From CAZQYC01 sp964597495 (GTDB taxonomy: Bacteria > Pseudomonadota > Gammaproteobacteria > Steroidobacterales > Steroidobacteraceae), in the NCBI GenBank assembly GCA_964597495.1, contig CAZQYC010000016.1:1-55532 (forward strand): 55,532 nucleotides of DNA, given 5' to 3'. Position numbers and translations under genes: made by a program. The notes below the pieces were generated by a model, which saw only the letters and a list, made by a program, of their open reading frames with translations, did no database searches and was not told the DNA's origin. Positions 34,886 to 44,792 of the stretch are shown piece after piece. Each line of letters begins with the position of its first letter. The first letter of the stretch is position 1.

Positions 34886-36079
34886 TCATCGCGAAGGCGC
34901 GGAAGCCGGCAGCGTAAATAGGAAACAAGCGCCGCCGCATTCGTTTTCGCGATGCCACACCTTGCCGCCATGGCCGCGTACGATGGATTGACTGATCGCC
35001 AAGCCGAGTCCCGTCCCGCCGGCTTTGGTCGTGAAAAAAGGGTTGAAGAGATCGTTGCGTGCCGCTGCATCGAGGCCCGGGCCGCGGTCGCTCACCATGA
35101 ATTCCGCGTCGCCATTCTCATCGCGACGCGTGCGCAACTCGATAATGCGCTGCTCATGCGGGAGATCGAGCATTGCGTCGATGCCGTTACGAACGAGATT
35201 GAGAACGACTTGCTGAATCTGCACGGGGTCGGCTTGAACGAGGGGCATGTTTTCGCCGCGTTCGATGCGAATTTGCACATGGTGATGCCGCGTATCGGTT
35301 TGTGCCAGCACTAACAAATCGTCGAGGACTTGATTGGGATCGAGCGGTTCGCGACGCACTTCGCGATTGCGCACGAAGGAACGCAGACGGCGAATCACCT
35401 CGCCGGCGCGCAGCGCTTGGCTTTCGATCTGCGCCAATCCCGCGGCGATATCGTTGGCCGCTTCGGCCTGTTCGTCGGGGGTCAGGCTTTGCGGTTGGAC
35501 GAGTAAGCGCTGGCACGCCTGCGCGTATGTGGCAATGGCGGTCAGCGGTTGATTGATTTCGTGTGCGATGCCCGTGGCCATTTCACCCATGGTGGCGATG
35601 CGTCCGAAATGTGTTAGACGTTCGCGCATTTGCCGCACTTCGTCCTCAGCGCGCTGCCGGTCGGTGATATCGCGAATAAAGCCGACGAAGCGGGTGGGCT
35701 TGGAGCCCGCAATTTCACCCACGGCGAGCTCCACGGCGAATGTCGAGCCATCGCGCCGCCGCGCGGTCACATCGCGGCCAGTGCCCAGAATATGCGGCTC
35801 GCGAGTGCGTAAATAACGTTCGATGTAGCCGTCGTGCCGGTCGCGATAGGGTTCCGGCATCAAGACGCCGACGTTCTGCCCGCGTAATTCTTCCGCGCTA
35901 TAGCCGAAAAGGCGTTCGGCCGCATGATTGACCACGTCGATGACGCCGCGAGCGTCGATGACGACCACCGCATCGACGGCGGCATCCAGCACCGCCTGAA
36001 GCTCCAGCTTGGCGTCTGCTGGCGCTGCGTTTGCCAGTTCTGCATCTGTATGACGCTCTTTATCCAATTCGTTATCCAT
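34886..36079 (-). CDS. fixL: FixL-type oxygen-sensing histidine kinase (haem PAS)
   Basis: 397 residues: N-terminal PAS (about 25-140), HisKA with phospho-His H173 in GIAHEINQP, and HATPase with NLVRNGIDAM, SDRGPGL and GTGLGLAI. The PAS keeps the bradyrhizobial FixL haem signature: H82 (equivalent of haem ligand H200) in RHDGYIERY, R88 (R206) and R102 (R220) in GTGRDV. No TM segments, so it is a soluble kinase like B. japonicum FixL. O2 binding should shut down the kinase. Divergent from the stress-protein gene. Confidence 0.9.
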   Translation of the reverse strand: MDNELDKERHTDAELANAAPADAKLELQAVLDAAVDAVVVIDARGVIDVVNHAAERLFGYSAEELRGQNVGVLMPEPYRDRHDGYIERYLRTREPHILGTGRDVTARRRDGSTFAVELAVGEIAGSKPTRFVGFIRDITDRQRAEDEVRQMRERLTHFGRIATMGEMATGIAHEINQPLTAIATYAQACQRLLVQPQSLTPDEQAEAANDIAAGLAQIESQALRAGEVIRRLRSFVRNREVRREPLDPNQVLDDLLVLAQTDTRHHHVQIRIERGENMPLVQADPVQIQQVVLNLVRNGIDAMLDLPHEQRIIELRTRRDENGDAEFMVSDRGPGLDAAARNDLFNPFFTTKAGGTGLGLAISQSIVRGHGGKVWHRENECGGACFLFTLPASAPSR

Positions 36080-36304
36080 TTAGTCGATGGGGTCGCTCAT
36101 GCTCTTAATTGTATAGTTCGATGCTCGATTTCGCGCAATCCTAGCCGAGAGACGTTGAATTACTAATAGGCGAACGCATAAAAGCCATAGGTATACACCG
36201 AAGTATCTTCGGCCTGATTCCAGATCGAAGGTTGCGTGGTATCGTTCGAATGAATCCAGACGAATGAACCCAGGTCCTATCCGGCTTTTGGTCTGTCGGC
36301 AGCG

Positions 36305-37240
36305 ATGAAAGACGTTCGACACATTCTGGCCATTGTCGATCCGACGGCAACGACGCAACCGGCCGTTGCGAAGTCGATGCAGCTCGCGCGTGCGTTGCGT
36401 GCCCGGGTCGAGTTATTCATATGCGACTACCGTGCAGGACTTGAGACCCCGCAAGCCTCCGGAGCACGCGCGACGTTGCTCGAGCATCGCCGATCGCTGC
36501 TCGAGGACTTGGCCGTCCAACATCGAAAGTCCGGAATCGACGTGTCGGTGGATGCGGCTTTCGACAATCCCCTGCACGAGGGGCTGCTTAAGAAAATTGC
36601 GCAGGGTCATGCGGATCTCATCGTAAAAGACACGCATTATCACAATTTGGTGCGTCGGACGCTTATCACCAACACCGATTGGCATCTAATCCGCAGCTGC
36701 CCGCTGCCGTTATTGCTGGTCAAACCGACGCATTGGTCGAGCGCCTTGCGGACGCTCGCCGCAATCGATCCAGGGCACACCGCTGATAAACCACCGACGC
36801 TCGATAGCGTTATTTGCCAGTGGAGCGGTACGCTGGCATCGGCCATGAACGGCGATGCCTACGCCGTGCATATGTACTTCCCGGGCACATTGCTGGCAGC
36901 CAGCGGCGCCGCTACCGGTATGCCGATGCCGGTGGTTACGGCTGCCGAGCAGAACTCCATTGAAGAAGAACGCCACGCTCGACTAAAACTTGCTCACGAG
37001 GTCGCCGTCCCGAACGGAATTCCGGCCGAAAACACCCGAGTCGTTTTGGGAAGCGCTACGGACTTGCTCAACGAAGAAGCCGAGCGCGTGCGCGCGGATA
37101 TCGTGGTCATGGGCGCCGTGTCGCGCAGTCGGTTGCAAAACCTTTTCGTCGGCAACACCGCGGAACGCGTGCTCGATCACTTGCCCTGCGACATCTTGGT
37201 CGTCAAGCCGCTGGATTTTTCGAGCGATCTGCCGTTCTAA
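36305..37240 (+). CDS. Tandem universal stress protein (UspE-like)
   Basis: 311 residues comprising two Usp domains. The first (1-145) has a degenerate nucleotide site; the second (about 150-300) ends in VVMGAVSRSRLQNLFVGNTAERVLDHLPCDILVVKP, with the RS...G-N-TAE ATP-binding pattern. Tandem UspE-type proteins respond to oxygen limitation, starvation and DNA damage. It is divergent from fixL across 225 nt, where I saw no FNR/FixK box (TTGATN4ATCAA). Weak Shine-Dalgarno. Confidence 0.88.
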   Translation: MKDVRHILAIVDPTATTQPAVAKSMQLARALRARVELFICDYRAGLETPQASGARATLLEHRRSLLEDLAVQHRKSGIDVSVDAAFDNPLHEGLLKKIAQGHADLIVKDTHYHNLVRRTLITNTDWHLIRSCPLPLLLVKPTHWSSALRTLAAIDPGHTADKPPTLDSVICQWSGTLASAMNGDAYAVHMYFPGTLLAASGAATGMPMPVVTAAEQNSIEEERHARLKLAHEVAVPNGIPAENTRVVLGSATDLLNEEAERVRADIVVMGAVSRSRLQNLFVGNTAERVLDHLPCDILVVKPLDFSSDLPF

Positions 37241-37372
37241 CCGTGCCCGGCGAGCTTCTCGGAATCGCCATCGCCGCTCGAAACTGTAATGCCGATCGAA
37301 TAACTCATCTGGCTCTATGCCGCCGCACCCCTAAACGATTAGGCTTCGCTTCCGTTGTTACGCGAGGAGCGT

Positions 37373-38569
37373 ATGGATTGGCGAGTTAGCAACCGAGCGC
37401 AGAAGCTAACCAGCTCTGCGATTCGAGAGATTCTGAAAGTCACCGAACGGCCGGAAGTCACGTCCTTTGCCGGCGGGTTGCCGTCACCGACGACTTTTCC
37501 GGTCGCGCGCATTCAAGCCGCCTGCGCCGATATTCTTGCCCGCGATCCAAAGGCGGCATTGCAGTACGGTCCGACCGAAGGTTACCTGCCGCTTCGCGAG
37601 TGGATCGCCATACGTTGTTCGCGGAGCGGCGCAGCCGTTTCGCCTGGCAATGTACTGGTGACCACCGGATCGCAGCAGGCACTTGATCTTATAGCCAAAG
37701 TGCTCGTCGAGAAGGATCGCAACCTGTTGGTCGAGACGCCGACTTATCTCGGCGCGCTGCAAGCATTTTCCCTCTTTGAGCCGCGTTTCGTCTCCGTTCC
37801 CTGCGACGATCAAGGCCCGATCATCGGCGAGTTATCGTCTTTGGCAGCGGAGCCCGCAAGCGGGTTTTACTTGCTGCCGAATTTTCAGAATCCGAGTGGA
37901 CGGCGCATTGAATTGGAACGTCGCCGCGAGCTGGTCGACGTTGCCAACCGTCGCGATCTGCTGTTGATCGAAGACGATCCCTACGGTGAATTGTCTTACG
38001 ACGGCGAAATGCTGCCTACCTTGCTGTCGATGGACCAGCGGGGCGTCGTCTATACGGGCTCGTTCTCGAAGGTGTTGGCGCCGGGATTGCGCGTCGGCTT
38101 TGTCGTCGCGCCCGATGCGATTTACCGCAAGCTGGTGCAAGCGAAGCAAGCCGCCGATTTGCACACGCCGAGCTTCACGCAACGGATCGTTTACGAGGCC
38201 GTCAAAGACGGCTTTTTGGATACGCACATTCCCACCATTCGCGCCTTATACGGCAAGCACTGCGACTCGATGCTCGACGCATTGAAAAAATATTTTCCGA
38301 AGGCAGCGCATTGGCAGGCGCCTCGCGGCGGAATGTTCGTTTGGGTGACGCTGCCGGAAAGCGTCGATTGCGCCAAACTGCTCGAAAAAGCGATCGCCAA
38401 CAACATCGCCTTCGTTCCGGGCGCACCGTTTTTCTCCGGGACGCCCGAGCACAATACGATGCGCCTATCGTTCGTGACGGTGCCGCCCGAGAAAATTCAG
38501 TTGGGCATAAAGCGGCTCGGCGAACTCATTAGCGAAGAGTTGTCGCCGACTTGAAGTCGCTTAAATACG
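37373..38569 (+). CDS. PLP-dependent aminotransferase (2-aminoadipate/aromatic type)
   Basis: 393 residues, fold type I class I/II aminotransferase of the LysN/MocR-aminotransferase-domain type. The Schiff-base Lys K233 is in SFSKVLAPGLRVG; QNP at 172-174 and EDDPYGEL at 200-207 bind PLP; GGLPSPTTFP near 35-43 and YGPTEGYLPLR are typical. ATG at 37373 is preceded by GAGGAG only 3 nt away; a more upstream TTG at 37355 is possible. The coding sequence ends at 38554. The amino donor cannot be fixed from sequence. Confidence 0.85.
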
Positions 38570-39073
38570 CGGATTGCGAAACACGCCGAGCGGCCATTTT
38601 TCGGTAATGGCGCCGAGCGGTCGGCCGCCATGGTGAATCAAATACGTTCTCGAGACGAATTCCGCCTGCGGCGGTAAATCGAAGTACTGCCCAATCGCCG
38701 CGCCCGGCTCGATACTTTTTGCGATGACCTCCCGATAGGTTTCGAGGCGCGCTTCCTTCCACAACAAGCCGATCGGCGTATCGGTATGCAGCAGTCGTTC
38801 CTGGAGCGATGCGGAAAAGCGTTCGAAGACGAATAACGACTCCGCATAGAGGTAGTTGCGCACGGCACCCGCGAGCAGAATGCGGCGGTTCAGAAGTCGT
38901 GCATCGTTGCCGCACGCCAGCTCCGGGGACGCTTGCGACGGCACGATAGCCTGATGCAGTTTTTTAACCCGGATTTCTTCGCCGGAATAAAGAGCAATGA
39001 GGTCGGTAACGGTACCGTCGGTTGCGAGAAGAATTCGTTCGAATACGCTGAGCGATTGTTCGTTAATAGGCAT
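38561..39073 (-). CDS. Chorismate pyruvate-lyase (UbiC/DUF98)-like protein
   Basis: 170 residues following the DUF98/chorismate lyase pattern: ILLATDGTVTDLIALYSGE at the N-terminus, RNYLYAESLFVFERF mid-protein, LLHTDTPIGLL, and ITEKWPLGVF near the end where UbiC has its catalytic Glu. Such enzymes make 4-hydroxybenzoate for ubiquinone or related aryl acids. UbiA is not nearby, so the pathway is uncertain. It is preceded by an intergenic stem-loop and lies downstream of cbpM on the same strand. Confidence 0.75.
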   Translation of the reverse strand: MPINEQSLSVFERILLATDGTVTDLIALYSGEEIRVKKLHQAIVPSQASPELACGNDARLLNRRILLAGAVRNYLYAESLFVFERFSASLQERLLHTDTPIGLLWKEARLETYREVIAKSIEPGAAIGQYFDLPPQAEFVSRTYLIHHGGRPLGAITEKWPLGVFRNPRI

Positions 39074-39212
39074 GGCGTTCGAAATGCTTCGGGATACGGC
39101 GATTCAATTCCCGTCGAAGCATAGCGTCGTTTAATCTTTACGGCATCGATTTCCTGGTCGAAAGCTTGGGCATGCGCGGTCCGTGCCGCTGCGAAGAAGC
39201 GGGGCGAAGACG

Positions 39213-39533
39213 TTATTGAGCGACGAAACCGTCGAACAAACGCAAGCGCCGGAGCAATTCATCGCGCTCCTCGACCAGATCGAGAATGAGCGCCGCGCCG
39301 GATGGATTGACTTGTAAATCCGCCATGAGGCGCAGAGCCGATTGCATTCGGCGCAAGTCGCGACGCGCGAATTGCCAGTGTTCCATATCGCGGCCGCTCG
39401 GCGATGCGATGCCGGCATCGACCCATTCGGCCAGCAAGCTTTTGTCGATGCGGATGCACTCGAGCACCTCCGGCAAATACATCGGGACTGTGTCGTCCAC
39501 CACTTCAAGCAGGTGCACTTGTACGGTGCTCAT
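39213..39533 (-). CDS. cbpM: Chaperone modulator CbpM
   Basis: 106-residue MerR-like helix-turn-helix protein that binds the J-domain of CbpA and inhibits its co-chaperone activity. ECIRIDKSLLAEWVDAGI and EHWQFARRDLRRMQSALRLMADLQVN are family features. Overlaps cbpA by ATGA. Confidence 0.9.
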   Translation of the reverse strand: MSTVQVHLLEVVDDTVPMYLPEVLECIRIDKSLLAEWVDAGIASPSGRDMEHWQFARRDLRRMQSALRLMADLQVNPSGAALILDLVEERDELLRRLRLFDGFVAQ

Positions 39534-40495
39534 GGCACGGATCCGAGTTCCGCGCGCGGATTGAAATGCAATTCGCGCTGCATTTGCTCATAGAGTTCGC
39601 GGGCGCGCGGCGAATCGGCCGGCGGCGTCACGATCTTCAGAATGACGTACTGATCGCCCGCATTCGTTTTCGCGGTTGGAGCAGGCAGACCGCGGCCTTT
39701 CAATCGCAGTTTCTGTCCGCCTTTTGCCTGGGCGGGAATGCGCATCTCGACCTGGCCCGCCAAGGTGGGCACTTGCACGCTGGCCCCTAAAGCCGCTTCC
39801 CAAGGCGCGATGGGCAGCACCAGAGTGAGATCGCGGTCGTGTGCTTGGAACAAGGGATGCGGGGCGAACGTAATTTCAAGATACAAATCACCCGCCCGTC
39901 CTCCACCCAAGCCCGGACTTCCTTGCCCTCCCAGCCGGATCTGCTGGCCTTCGACGACGCCTGCGGGAATGGTGACCTTTAAGGACCGTGGCTTCACCAC
40001 GACATGGCCGTCGATCTCCTCGGGCGATTTGAGTTCAATGGTGCGCGTGCCGCCGTGGAAGGCCTCTTCCAGGGTGATTTCTATTTTCGCCACGCGATCT
40101 TGTCCCGTCGCCGCGAATCCGGGGCCGCTGCGTGATGCGCGTGCAAATCCGCTGCGAGCACCGAATAAGGATGAAAAGAAATCGCTGAATTCGGCGTTGC
40201 CTTCTCCGGCGGTGAAATTGGCGGAGTGCTCGAACCCTCGGCCCCAATCGGGCGGCGGCTGGAAGTTTTGACCCTGTTGCCAGCGATTGCCGAGTTGATC
40301 GTAGGCGGCGCGCTTTTCGGGATCTTTCAGTACTTCGTTGGCTTCTTGGAGGTCTTTGAATTTTTCTTCCGCGTTTGCTTCCTTGCTGACGTCGGGATGG
40401 TACTTGCGGGCCAATTTTCGATACGCGCGCTTGACATCGTCCTGGCTCGCGTCGCGAGCCAGTCCCATCACTTGGTAGTAGTCCTTATAGTCCAC
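39530..40495 (-). CDS. cbpA: DnaJ-class co-chaperone CbpA
   Basis: 321 residues. J-domain at 1-70 with the HPD motif (YHPDVS), Gly/Phe region, and two substrate-binding CTDs; no cysteine-rich zinc finger, which separates it from DnaJ. Stimulates DnaK ATPase and, in E. coli, binds curved DNA. It is coupled to cbpM, its specific inhibitor. Confidence 0.95.
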   Translation of the reverse strand: MDYKDYYQVMGLARDASQDDVKRAYRKLARKYHPDVSKEANAEEKFKDLQEANEVLKDPEKRAAYDQLGNRWQQGQNFQPPPDWGRGFEHSANFTAGEGNAEFSDFFSSLFGARSGFARASRSGPGFAATGQDRVAKIEITLEEAFHGGTRTIELKSPEEIDGHVVVKPRSLKVTIPAGVVEGQQIRLGGQGSPGLGGGRAGDLYLEITFAPHPLFQAHDRDLTLVLPIAPWEAALGASVQVPTLAGQVEMRIPAQAKGGQKLRLKGRGLPAPTAKTNAGDQYVILKIVTPPADSPRARELYEQMQRELHFNPRAELGSVP

Positions 40496-40646
40496 TATCG
40501 CAGGTACTTCTCATGCGCGTTATTTGCGTAGGGGCACTATGTGGGCACGTACTCGATTGTTCAAGACGAGGTTGGCGTGCCGGTGCGATTTTTTATCGCC
40601 CTTCGATAGCGAATGAACGGGACGGATTAAAGATGCGAAGAGGACA

Positions 40647-42656
40647 TTACTGATGCAACGAGTGGCGACGTCTCATGCCATGGACACTGCTCAGCAGGAG
40701 AAGCAGCAGCACACTGAGAGATCCGCCGCCCGGCGCTTCGGCGGTCGCCGCCGCCGCGCCTGCGATGGCGGCTTGTGCGGGTGCCGTCACATCAATCGAT
40801 TTTTGCACGGTGTTGTCGACAGGCTGCGGATCGACGAAATCGCCGTCCAAGGTGGCCGTTAAGGTTTTGGTTCCAGCTTCACGTGCCGCCAACGAAATCG
40901 AGCCTGAGAGCGTGCGACCCGCTGCGAGGGAGGCCGTCGAGCAGCGCAGCGTTTGCGATTGGAGTTGACAAGCCGTGCCGCCAAGCTCGGATAAGCCGGC
41001 CAGGATCATGCCGCTCGGAACGGCAAAATTAACTGCAACGTTCGTCACGTTCGACGTGCTGCGGTTCGCCACCGCAAAGGTAGCCGCGAAGACTTGGTCG
41101 ATGGCGGCGGCACTCGGCGTAGTAAGCGAGAGCGCAATGTCCACCGAAGGATCGATGCGAATGGCGGCTACAGCGACATTGTTTGCGCTGCTGAAATCCG
41201 TATTTGCGGTTGCGGTCGCGGTCACGGTATGGTGGCCTATCTGTAGACCCGACAATGTCAGCTCGACGGGGCGAATCTCGCGCACTGCCATCGTGCCTAA
41301 TTCGCAAACGACGACGCCGGCGCCAAAGGAACAGGTTCCGCCGTTGACGCGTGCAGCCCGAACGTTGAGCGACGCAGGCATCGCAATCTCCAAACGCGAT
41401 CCGGTCGATTCGGCGTTGCCGGTATTGGCGACCGTAATTGCCCATGCGAACTCAGTTCCTAGCGAGGCACGGTGTTCGGCAAGGTTCCCTGGCAGGGAAA
41501 TATCGCCGACGGGAATCGGCACGAGGCAGCTCGCGGTTTGAATCCGTGTTTGAACCCGATTAAGCGTGCATTGCGAAAAACGGTCGTTGCCGTTGATGAT
41601 CGGCGACATCAAGTATGTCGTCGGAGTGGCTGCGCACTCATTTTCGCCGTCGTGCGGGCTGCCGAAGCTGTGTCCGATTTCATGTGCAGCGACCAGCGAG
41701 TCGTACCAAGCACCGCGGTCGCGAACTTCGCTCAAGCTCGCCGCATAGCGTTGACCGCAGACGGAGTCCATATAAGCAATGCCGACGGTTTTGCCGTCCA
41801 TGTCCGCACCGGTGAAAAGGTGAGTAATGCCGGCGGCGTACAACGCGGGCGACTCGCTGCGCACCCTTGCAACGGTTTGCAATAGCGTATCGGGATTGCT
41901 GCTATTGAATACGCGAGCGCTCGGCGTTTCGGGAGCAATCGTCGTGGTCAGTTCGACCTCCATGCCAAGCTGGCTCGTGAAGATGCCGTCCACGTTGTTG
42001 ATACGAGTGACGACGGCATCGTTGGCCGCCGCATCGCTTCCGTAGCGAGCGCGGAATGCCAAGTCGATGAGCACCGAAATTTGCAAACGAGTGCGCGCGC
42101 CCGATTTTCGCAGCTCAGAGAAGATCGATTTCGATTCGTTGCCCAAAGACTTAAACAAAGCAAGGCCGCTCTGTTCGTCGTCGCTCTTCAAGGTGCTGCA
42201 AAATTCTGCGCCGAGGTCGGTTTCGGTATCGGCCAGGCGGAAGAGAGCGGTTCCGGGTGCGTTTGCGCCGATGTCCTCCGCGGGTTCGAGCGCGAAGAGT
42301 TGTGCGCCGTCGAAGATCAATCCGTGCACTTGTTCGCCGATACGCGTAATCCGCACCCACGAATCGGCACGATCGTCAATGGACCCTTTGTACGCCTGAG
42401 CGGAGGATCCGGCTGGAATCTCGATCGACGCATTGGGCGTCAAGCTTGCGCGGTAGCTTTTTCCGAAAGCGCTAAACCGCATCGCGTTTGCGAACGATGC
42501 CGATTTCAATGACCCGGCGCCTTGCGGCGCTTGAAATTCAAGCTCTACCGGCTCGTAACTCAATACGCGTACGTCCCGATCTTCCGCGTAAGCGGCGATC
42601 GAAACGACGAAGAGCATGGCTATTGAGAATTGTTTGAAACGTCGCGTCCTACACAT
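40647..42656 (-). CDS. Secreted adamalysin-type (M12) zinc metallopeptidase with GlyGly-CTERM-like tail
   Basis: 669 residues. Signal peptide (about 1-24); propeptide-like region; catalytic domain with HEIGHSFGSPHD (325-336): zinc ligands H325, H329, H335 and E326 as base. Two or three Ig-like/DUF11-type domains follow (about 380-620). The C-terminus is a short Gly-rich turn (PGGGSLS), a hydrophobic run (VLLLLLLSS) and an RRRH basic end, the layout of GlyGly-CTERM (rhombosortase) sorting signals. No rhombosortase is in the window. Target proteins unknown. Confidence 0.85.
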   Translation of the reverse strand: MCRTRRFKQFSIAMLFVVSIAAYAEDRDVRVLSYEPVELEFQAPQGAGSLKSASFANAMRFSAFGKSYRASLTPNASIEIPAGSSAQAYKGSIDDRADSWVRITRIGEQVHGLIFDGAQLFALEPAEDIGANAPGTALFRLADTETDLGAEFCSTLKSDDEQSGLALFKSLGNESKSIFSELRKSGARTRLQISVLIDLAFRARYGSDAAANDAVVTRINNVDGIFTSQLGMEVELTTTIAPETPSARVFNSSNPDTLLQTVARVRSESPALYAAGITHLFTGADMDGKTVGIAYMDSVCGQRYAASLSEVRDRGAWYDSLVAAHEIGHSFGSPHDGENECAATPTTYLMSPIINGNDRFSQCTLNRVQTRIQTASCLVPIPVGDISLPGNLAEHRASLGTEFAWAITVANTGNAESTGSRLEIAMPASLNVRAARVNGGTCSFGAGVVVCELGTMAVREIRPVELTLSGLQIGHHTVTATATANTDFSSANNVAVAAIRIDPSVDIALSLTTPSAAAIDQVFAATFAVANRSTSNVTNVAVNFAVPSGMILAGLSELGGTACQLQSQTLRCSTASLAAGRTLSGSISLAAREAGTKTLTATLDGDFVDPQPVDNTVQKSIDVTAPAQAAIAGAAAATAEAPGGGSLSVLLLLLLSSVHGMRRRHSLHQ

Positions 42657-42852
42657 CAGCGGCTATACGGGCAGTGTGACTGGAACCTTAGTAAATTAAG
42701 GTAAATCATTGCCAGTCGCGTGCCGCGTAGCGTACGAGCGAATACCGTCAGCGGCTTAGCGGCGTGCTCGTGATGTGGGACGCAGTTCAACATGGATACA
42801 GTGTAAGGAACTTCGACGCGGCCTGCGCCGATTGGCGTCACGACGCCGCTTC

Positions 42853-44064
42853 TTAAAGCGTCTTTAAATCCTGCGTAATGTCGGCGAGCTTCACAGAATC
42901 GGGATGTTTGCGTTCGCCGATCCAGCGCTTCGCTGTCATAAAATCGCCGGGCCGGTTGATCGCGTCGACGGCCAGTAATTCGCCTGCTTTTAAATACCAA
43001 ACCGAGAATTGGCCACTTTCCGGCGCACCGCGCACCACTTGTTGATCGTGGCCTTGCATTAAGCCGGCGGTCTGCAATTTCACTTCGTATTGATCGGACC
43101 AGAACCAGGGCGTGTGCGCGTGGTTAACGGTCTTACCGCAAATATTCGACGCCGCGACGCGTGCCTGTTCGACCGCATTGTCGACCGACTCAAGGCGGAT
43201 ACGGCCGCCGTAGCGAAGGCTGGGATGATGGGTGCAGTCGCCTGCCGCGTAAATGTCGCGGTTGGAGGTGCGGCAATGTTCGTCGACGAGAATGCCGTTG
43301 TCGCATTCAATGCCCGCCGCTTGCGCCAATTCGACCTCGGGCACGATGCCTACGCCGACGACCACGATTTCGGCGGGAATTGTTTTTCCGTCGGCGCAGC
43401 GCACTGCCTCGACGGCATGCGTGCCGATCAGCGCTTCTACGCGAGTATTCGTGAGCAGCGCAACACCCGATTGCGCATGGCGACGGGCATAGAACTCGGA
43501 GACGACCGGCGCGGTGACGCGATTCAAGCATCGATCCGCCATTTCGAGCACCGTCACTTCGAGGCCAAGCTTGCGCGCCGCCGCGGCCGTCTCGAGGCCA
43601 ATGTATCCTGCGCCGATCACCACCATCCGCTTGCCTTGTGCAAACTCCGGTTGCATGCGTTTGATGTCGTCCACCGTGCGTACGTAGTGAACGCCCTGGA
43701 GCTCGCTGCCTGGGCAGATCAGCTTTCGCACGCGACTGCCGACACAGAGAATGAGATTGCCGTAGCCGAGTTCGCTGCCGTCCGATAAAGCCACCCGCTT
43801 CTGGGTCGTGTCGATGCGTACGACACGAGTATTCAAGCGGACGTCGACCTGGTGTTGTTCGTAGAAGGTGGCGGCGCGAATCGCAAGCCTTTCCAGTGGC
43901 AATTCCCCGAGCAAGTATTTTTTCGACAGCGGCGGCCGCTGATAAGGCAGGTACGGCTCGTCGCCGATCAGCACGATGCGGTCTTTAAAACCCTCACGGC
44001 GGAGGCTGTCGATGGCTTGCGCGCCGGCATGACTTGCGCCGACGATGATGACTGTGGAGGTCAT
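42853..44064 (-). CDS. FAD-dependent ferredoxin reductase (putidaredoxin reductase-like)
   Basis: 403 residues. FAD-binding VGASHAGAQA near the N-terminus, NAD(P)-binding VIGAGYIGLETAAAA around 147, and YAAGDCTHHPS. It belongs to the rubredoxin/ferredoxin reductase family that feeds electrons from NADH to [2Fe-2S] ferredoxins serving P450s or dioxygenases. No ferredoxin or P450 gene is adjacent. Divergent from def. The 196-nt gap to its left (42657-42852) holds nothing I can name. Confidence 0.88.
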   Translation of the reverse strand: MTSTVIIVGASHAGAQAIDSLRREGFKDRIVLIGDEPYLPYQRPPLSKKYLLGELPLERLAIRAATFYEQHQVDVRLNTRVVRIDTTQKRVALSDGSELGYGNLILCVGSRVRKLICPGSELQGVHYVRTVDDIKRMQPEFAQGKRMVVIGAGYIGLETAAAARKLGLEVTVLEMADRCLNRVTAPVVSEFYARRHAQSGVALLTNTRVEALIGTHAVEAVRCADGKTIPAEIVVVGVGIVPEVELAQAAGIECDNGILVDEHCRTSNRDIYAAGDCTHHPSLRYGGRIRLESVDNAVEQARVAASNICGKTVNHAHTPWFWSDQYEVKLQTAGLMQGHDQQVVRGAPESGQFSVWYLKAGELLAVDAINRPGDFMTAKRWIGERKHPDSVKLADITQDLKTL

Positions 44065-44249
44065 GTGTTCTCTGCTTACATTTTTCGGGCGCGCATTATA
44101 TAGGTGCTACCGCATGGCTATGGGGCGTGGGGTATGGGGCGCGGGTTAGAAAAGTTTCTCTGACCCTTGCCCGAGTCCCACTCCCACTGTTCATTGCGAC
44201 GTCCATAAGCGGCGTGTAACCTCACCGCTTTCCGTGTAACTCTATATCC

Positions 44250-44783
44250 ATGGCCATTCGATCCGTACTCAAGATGGGTGATCCGATCCTGCTTCAGCAG
44301 GCCAAATCGGTGGAGCACTTCGACACCCCGGAATTGCATGCGTTGGTCGCCGATATGCGTGACACGATGGCGTCCCTAAACGGCGCCGGTCTCGCGGCAC
44401 CGCAAATCGGCGTGTCGTTACAGGTGGTGATTTTCGGCGTGGGCGCCAATCCGCGTTACCCCGATGCCGAGTCGGTGCCGTATACCGTGCTGATTAATCC
44501 GCAGCTGTCGGCGCAGGGTGAAGAGACCGAAGAAGGTTGGGAAGGCTGTCTCTCGGTGCCGGGGATGCGCGGGTTGGTGCCGCGTTACAAAACTCTTCGC
44601 TACCAGGGCAAAGACCTGTTCGGTAACCCCATCGACCGGACGGTCAACGGCTTTCATGCGCGTGTCGTTCAGCACGAGGTGGATCACTTGTTTGGCGTCC
44701 TGTACCCGATGCGCATCCGCGATCTGCGTTTTTTCGGATTCAACGAAACGTTGTTTCCGGGCGCGAATTTGACCGACGACTGA
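44250..44783 (+). CDS. def: Peptide deformylase
   Basis: Removes the formyl group from nascent proteins. Three motifs: GLAAPQIG (47-54), EGCLSVPG with C100, and QHEVDHLFG with H142, E143, H146; these bind the iron. 177 residues. In this window it is not beside fmt, so it is likely a second or relocated copy; a paralogue elsewhere is possible. 9 nt upstream of the next gene. Confidence 0.95.
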   Translation: MAIRSVLKMGDPILLQQAKSVEHFDTPELHALVADMRDTMASLNGAGLAAPQIGVSLQVVIFGVGANPRYPDAESVPYTVLINPQLSAQGEETEEGWEGCLSVPGMRGLVPRYKTLRYQGKDLFGNPIDRTVNGFHARVVQHEVDHLFGVLYPMRIRDLRFFGFNETLFPGANLTDD

Positions 44784-44792
44784 GGTTTACTC

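Noticed and set aside
36080..36304. FNR/FixK box between fixL and the universal stress gene
   Set aside because: No TTGATN4ATCAA or near match found by eye.
43090..43788. Plus-strand open frame (232 codons) opposite the ferredoxin reductase
   Set aside because: Shadow of the reductase; biased composition and no domain.
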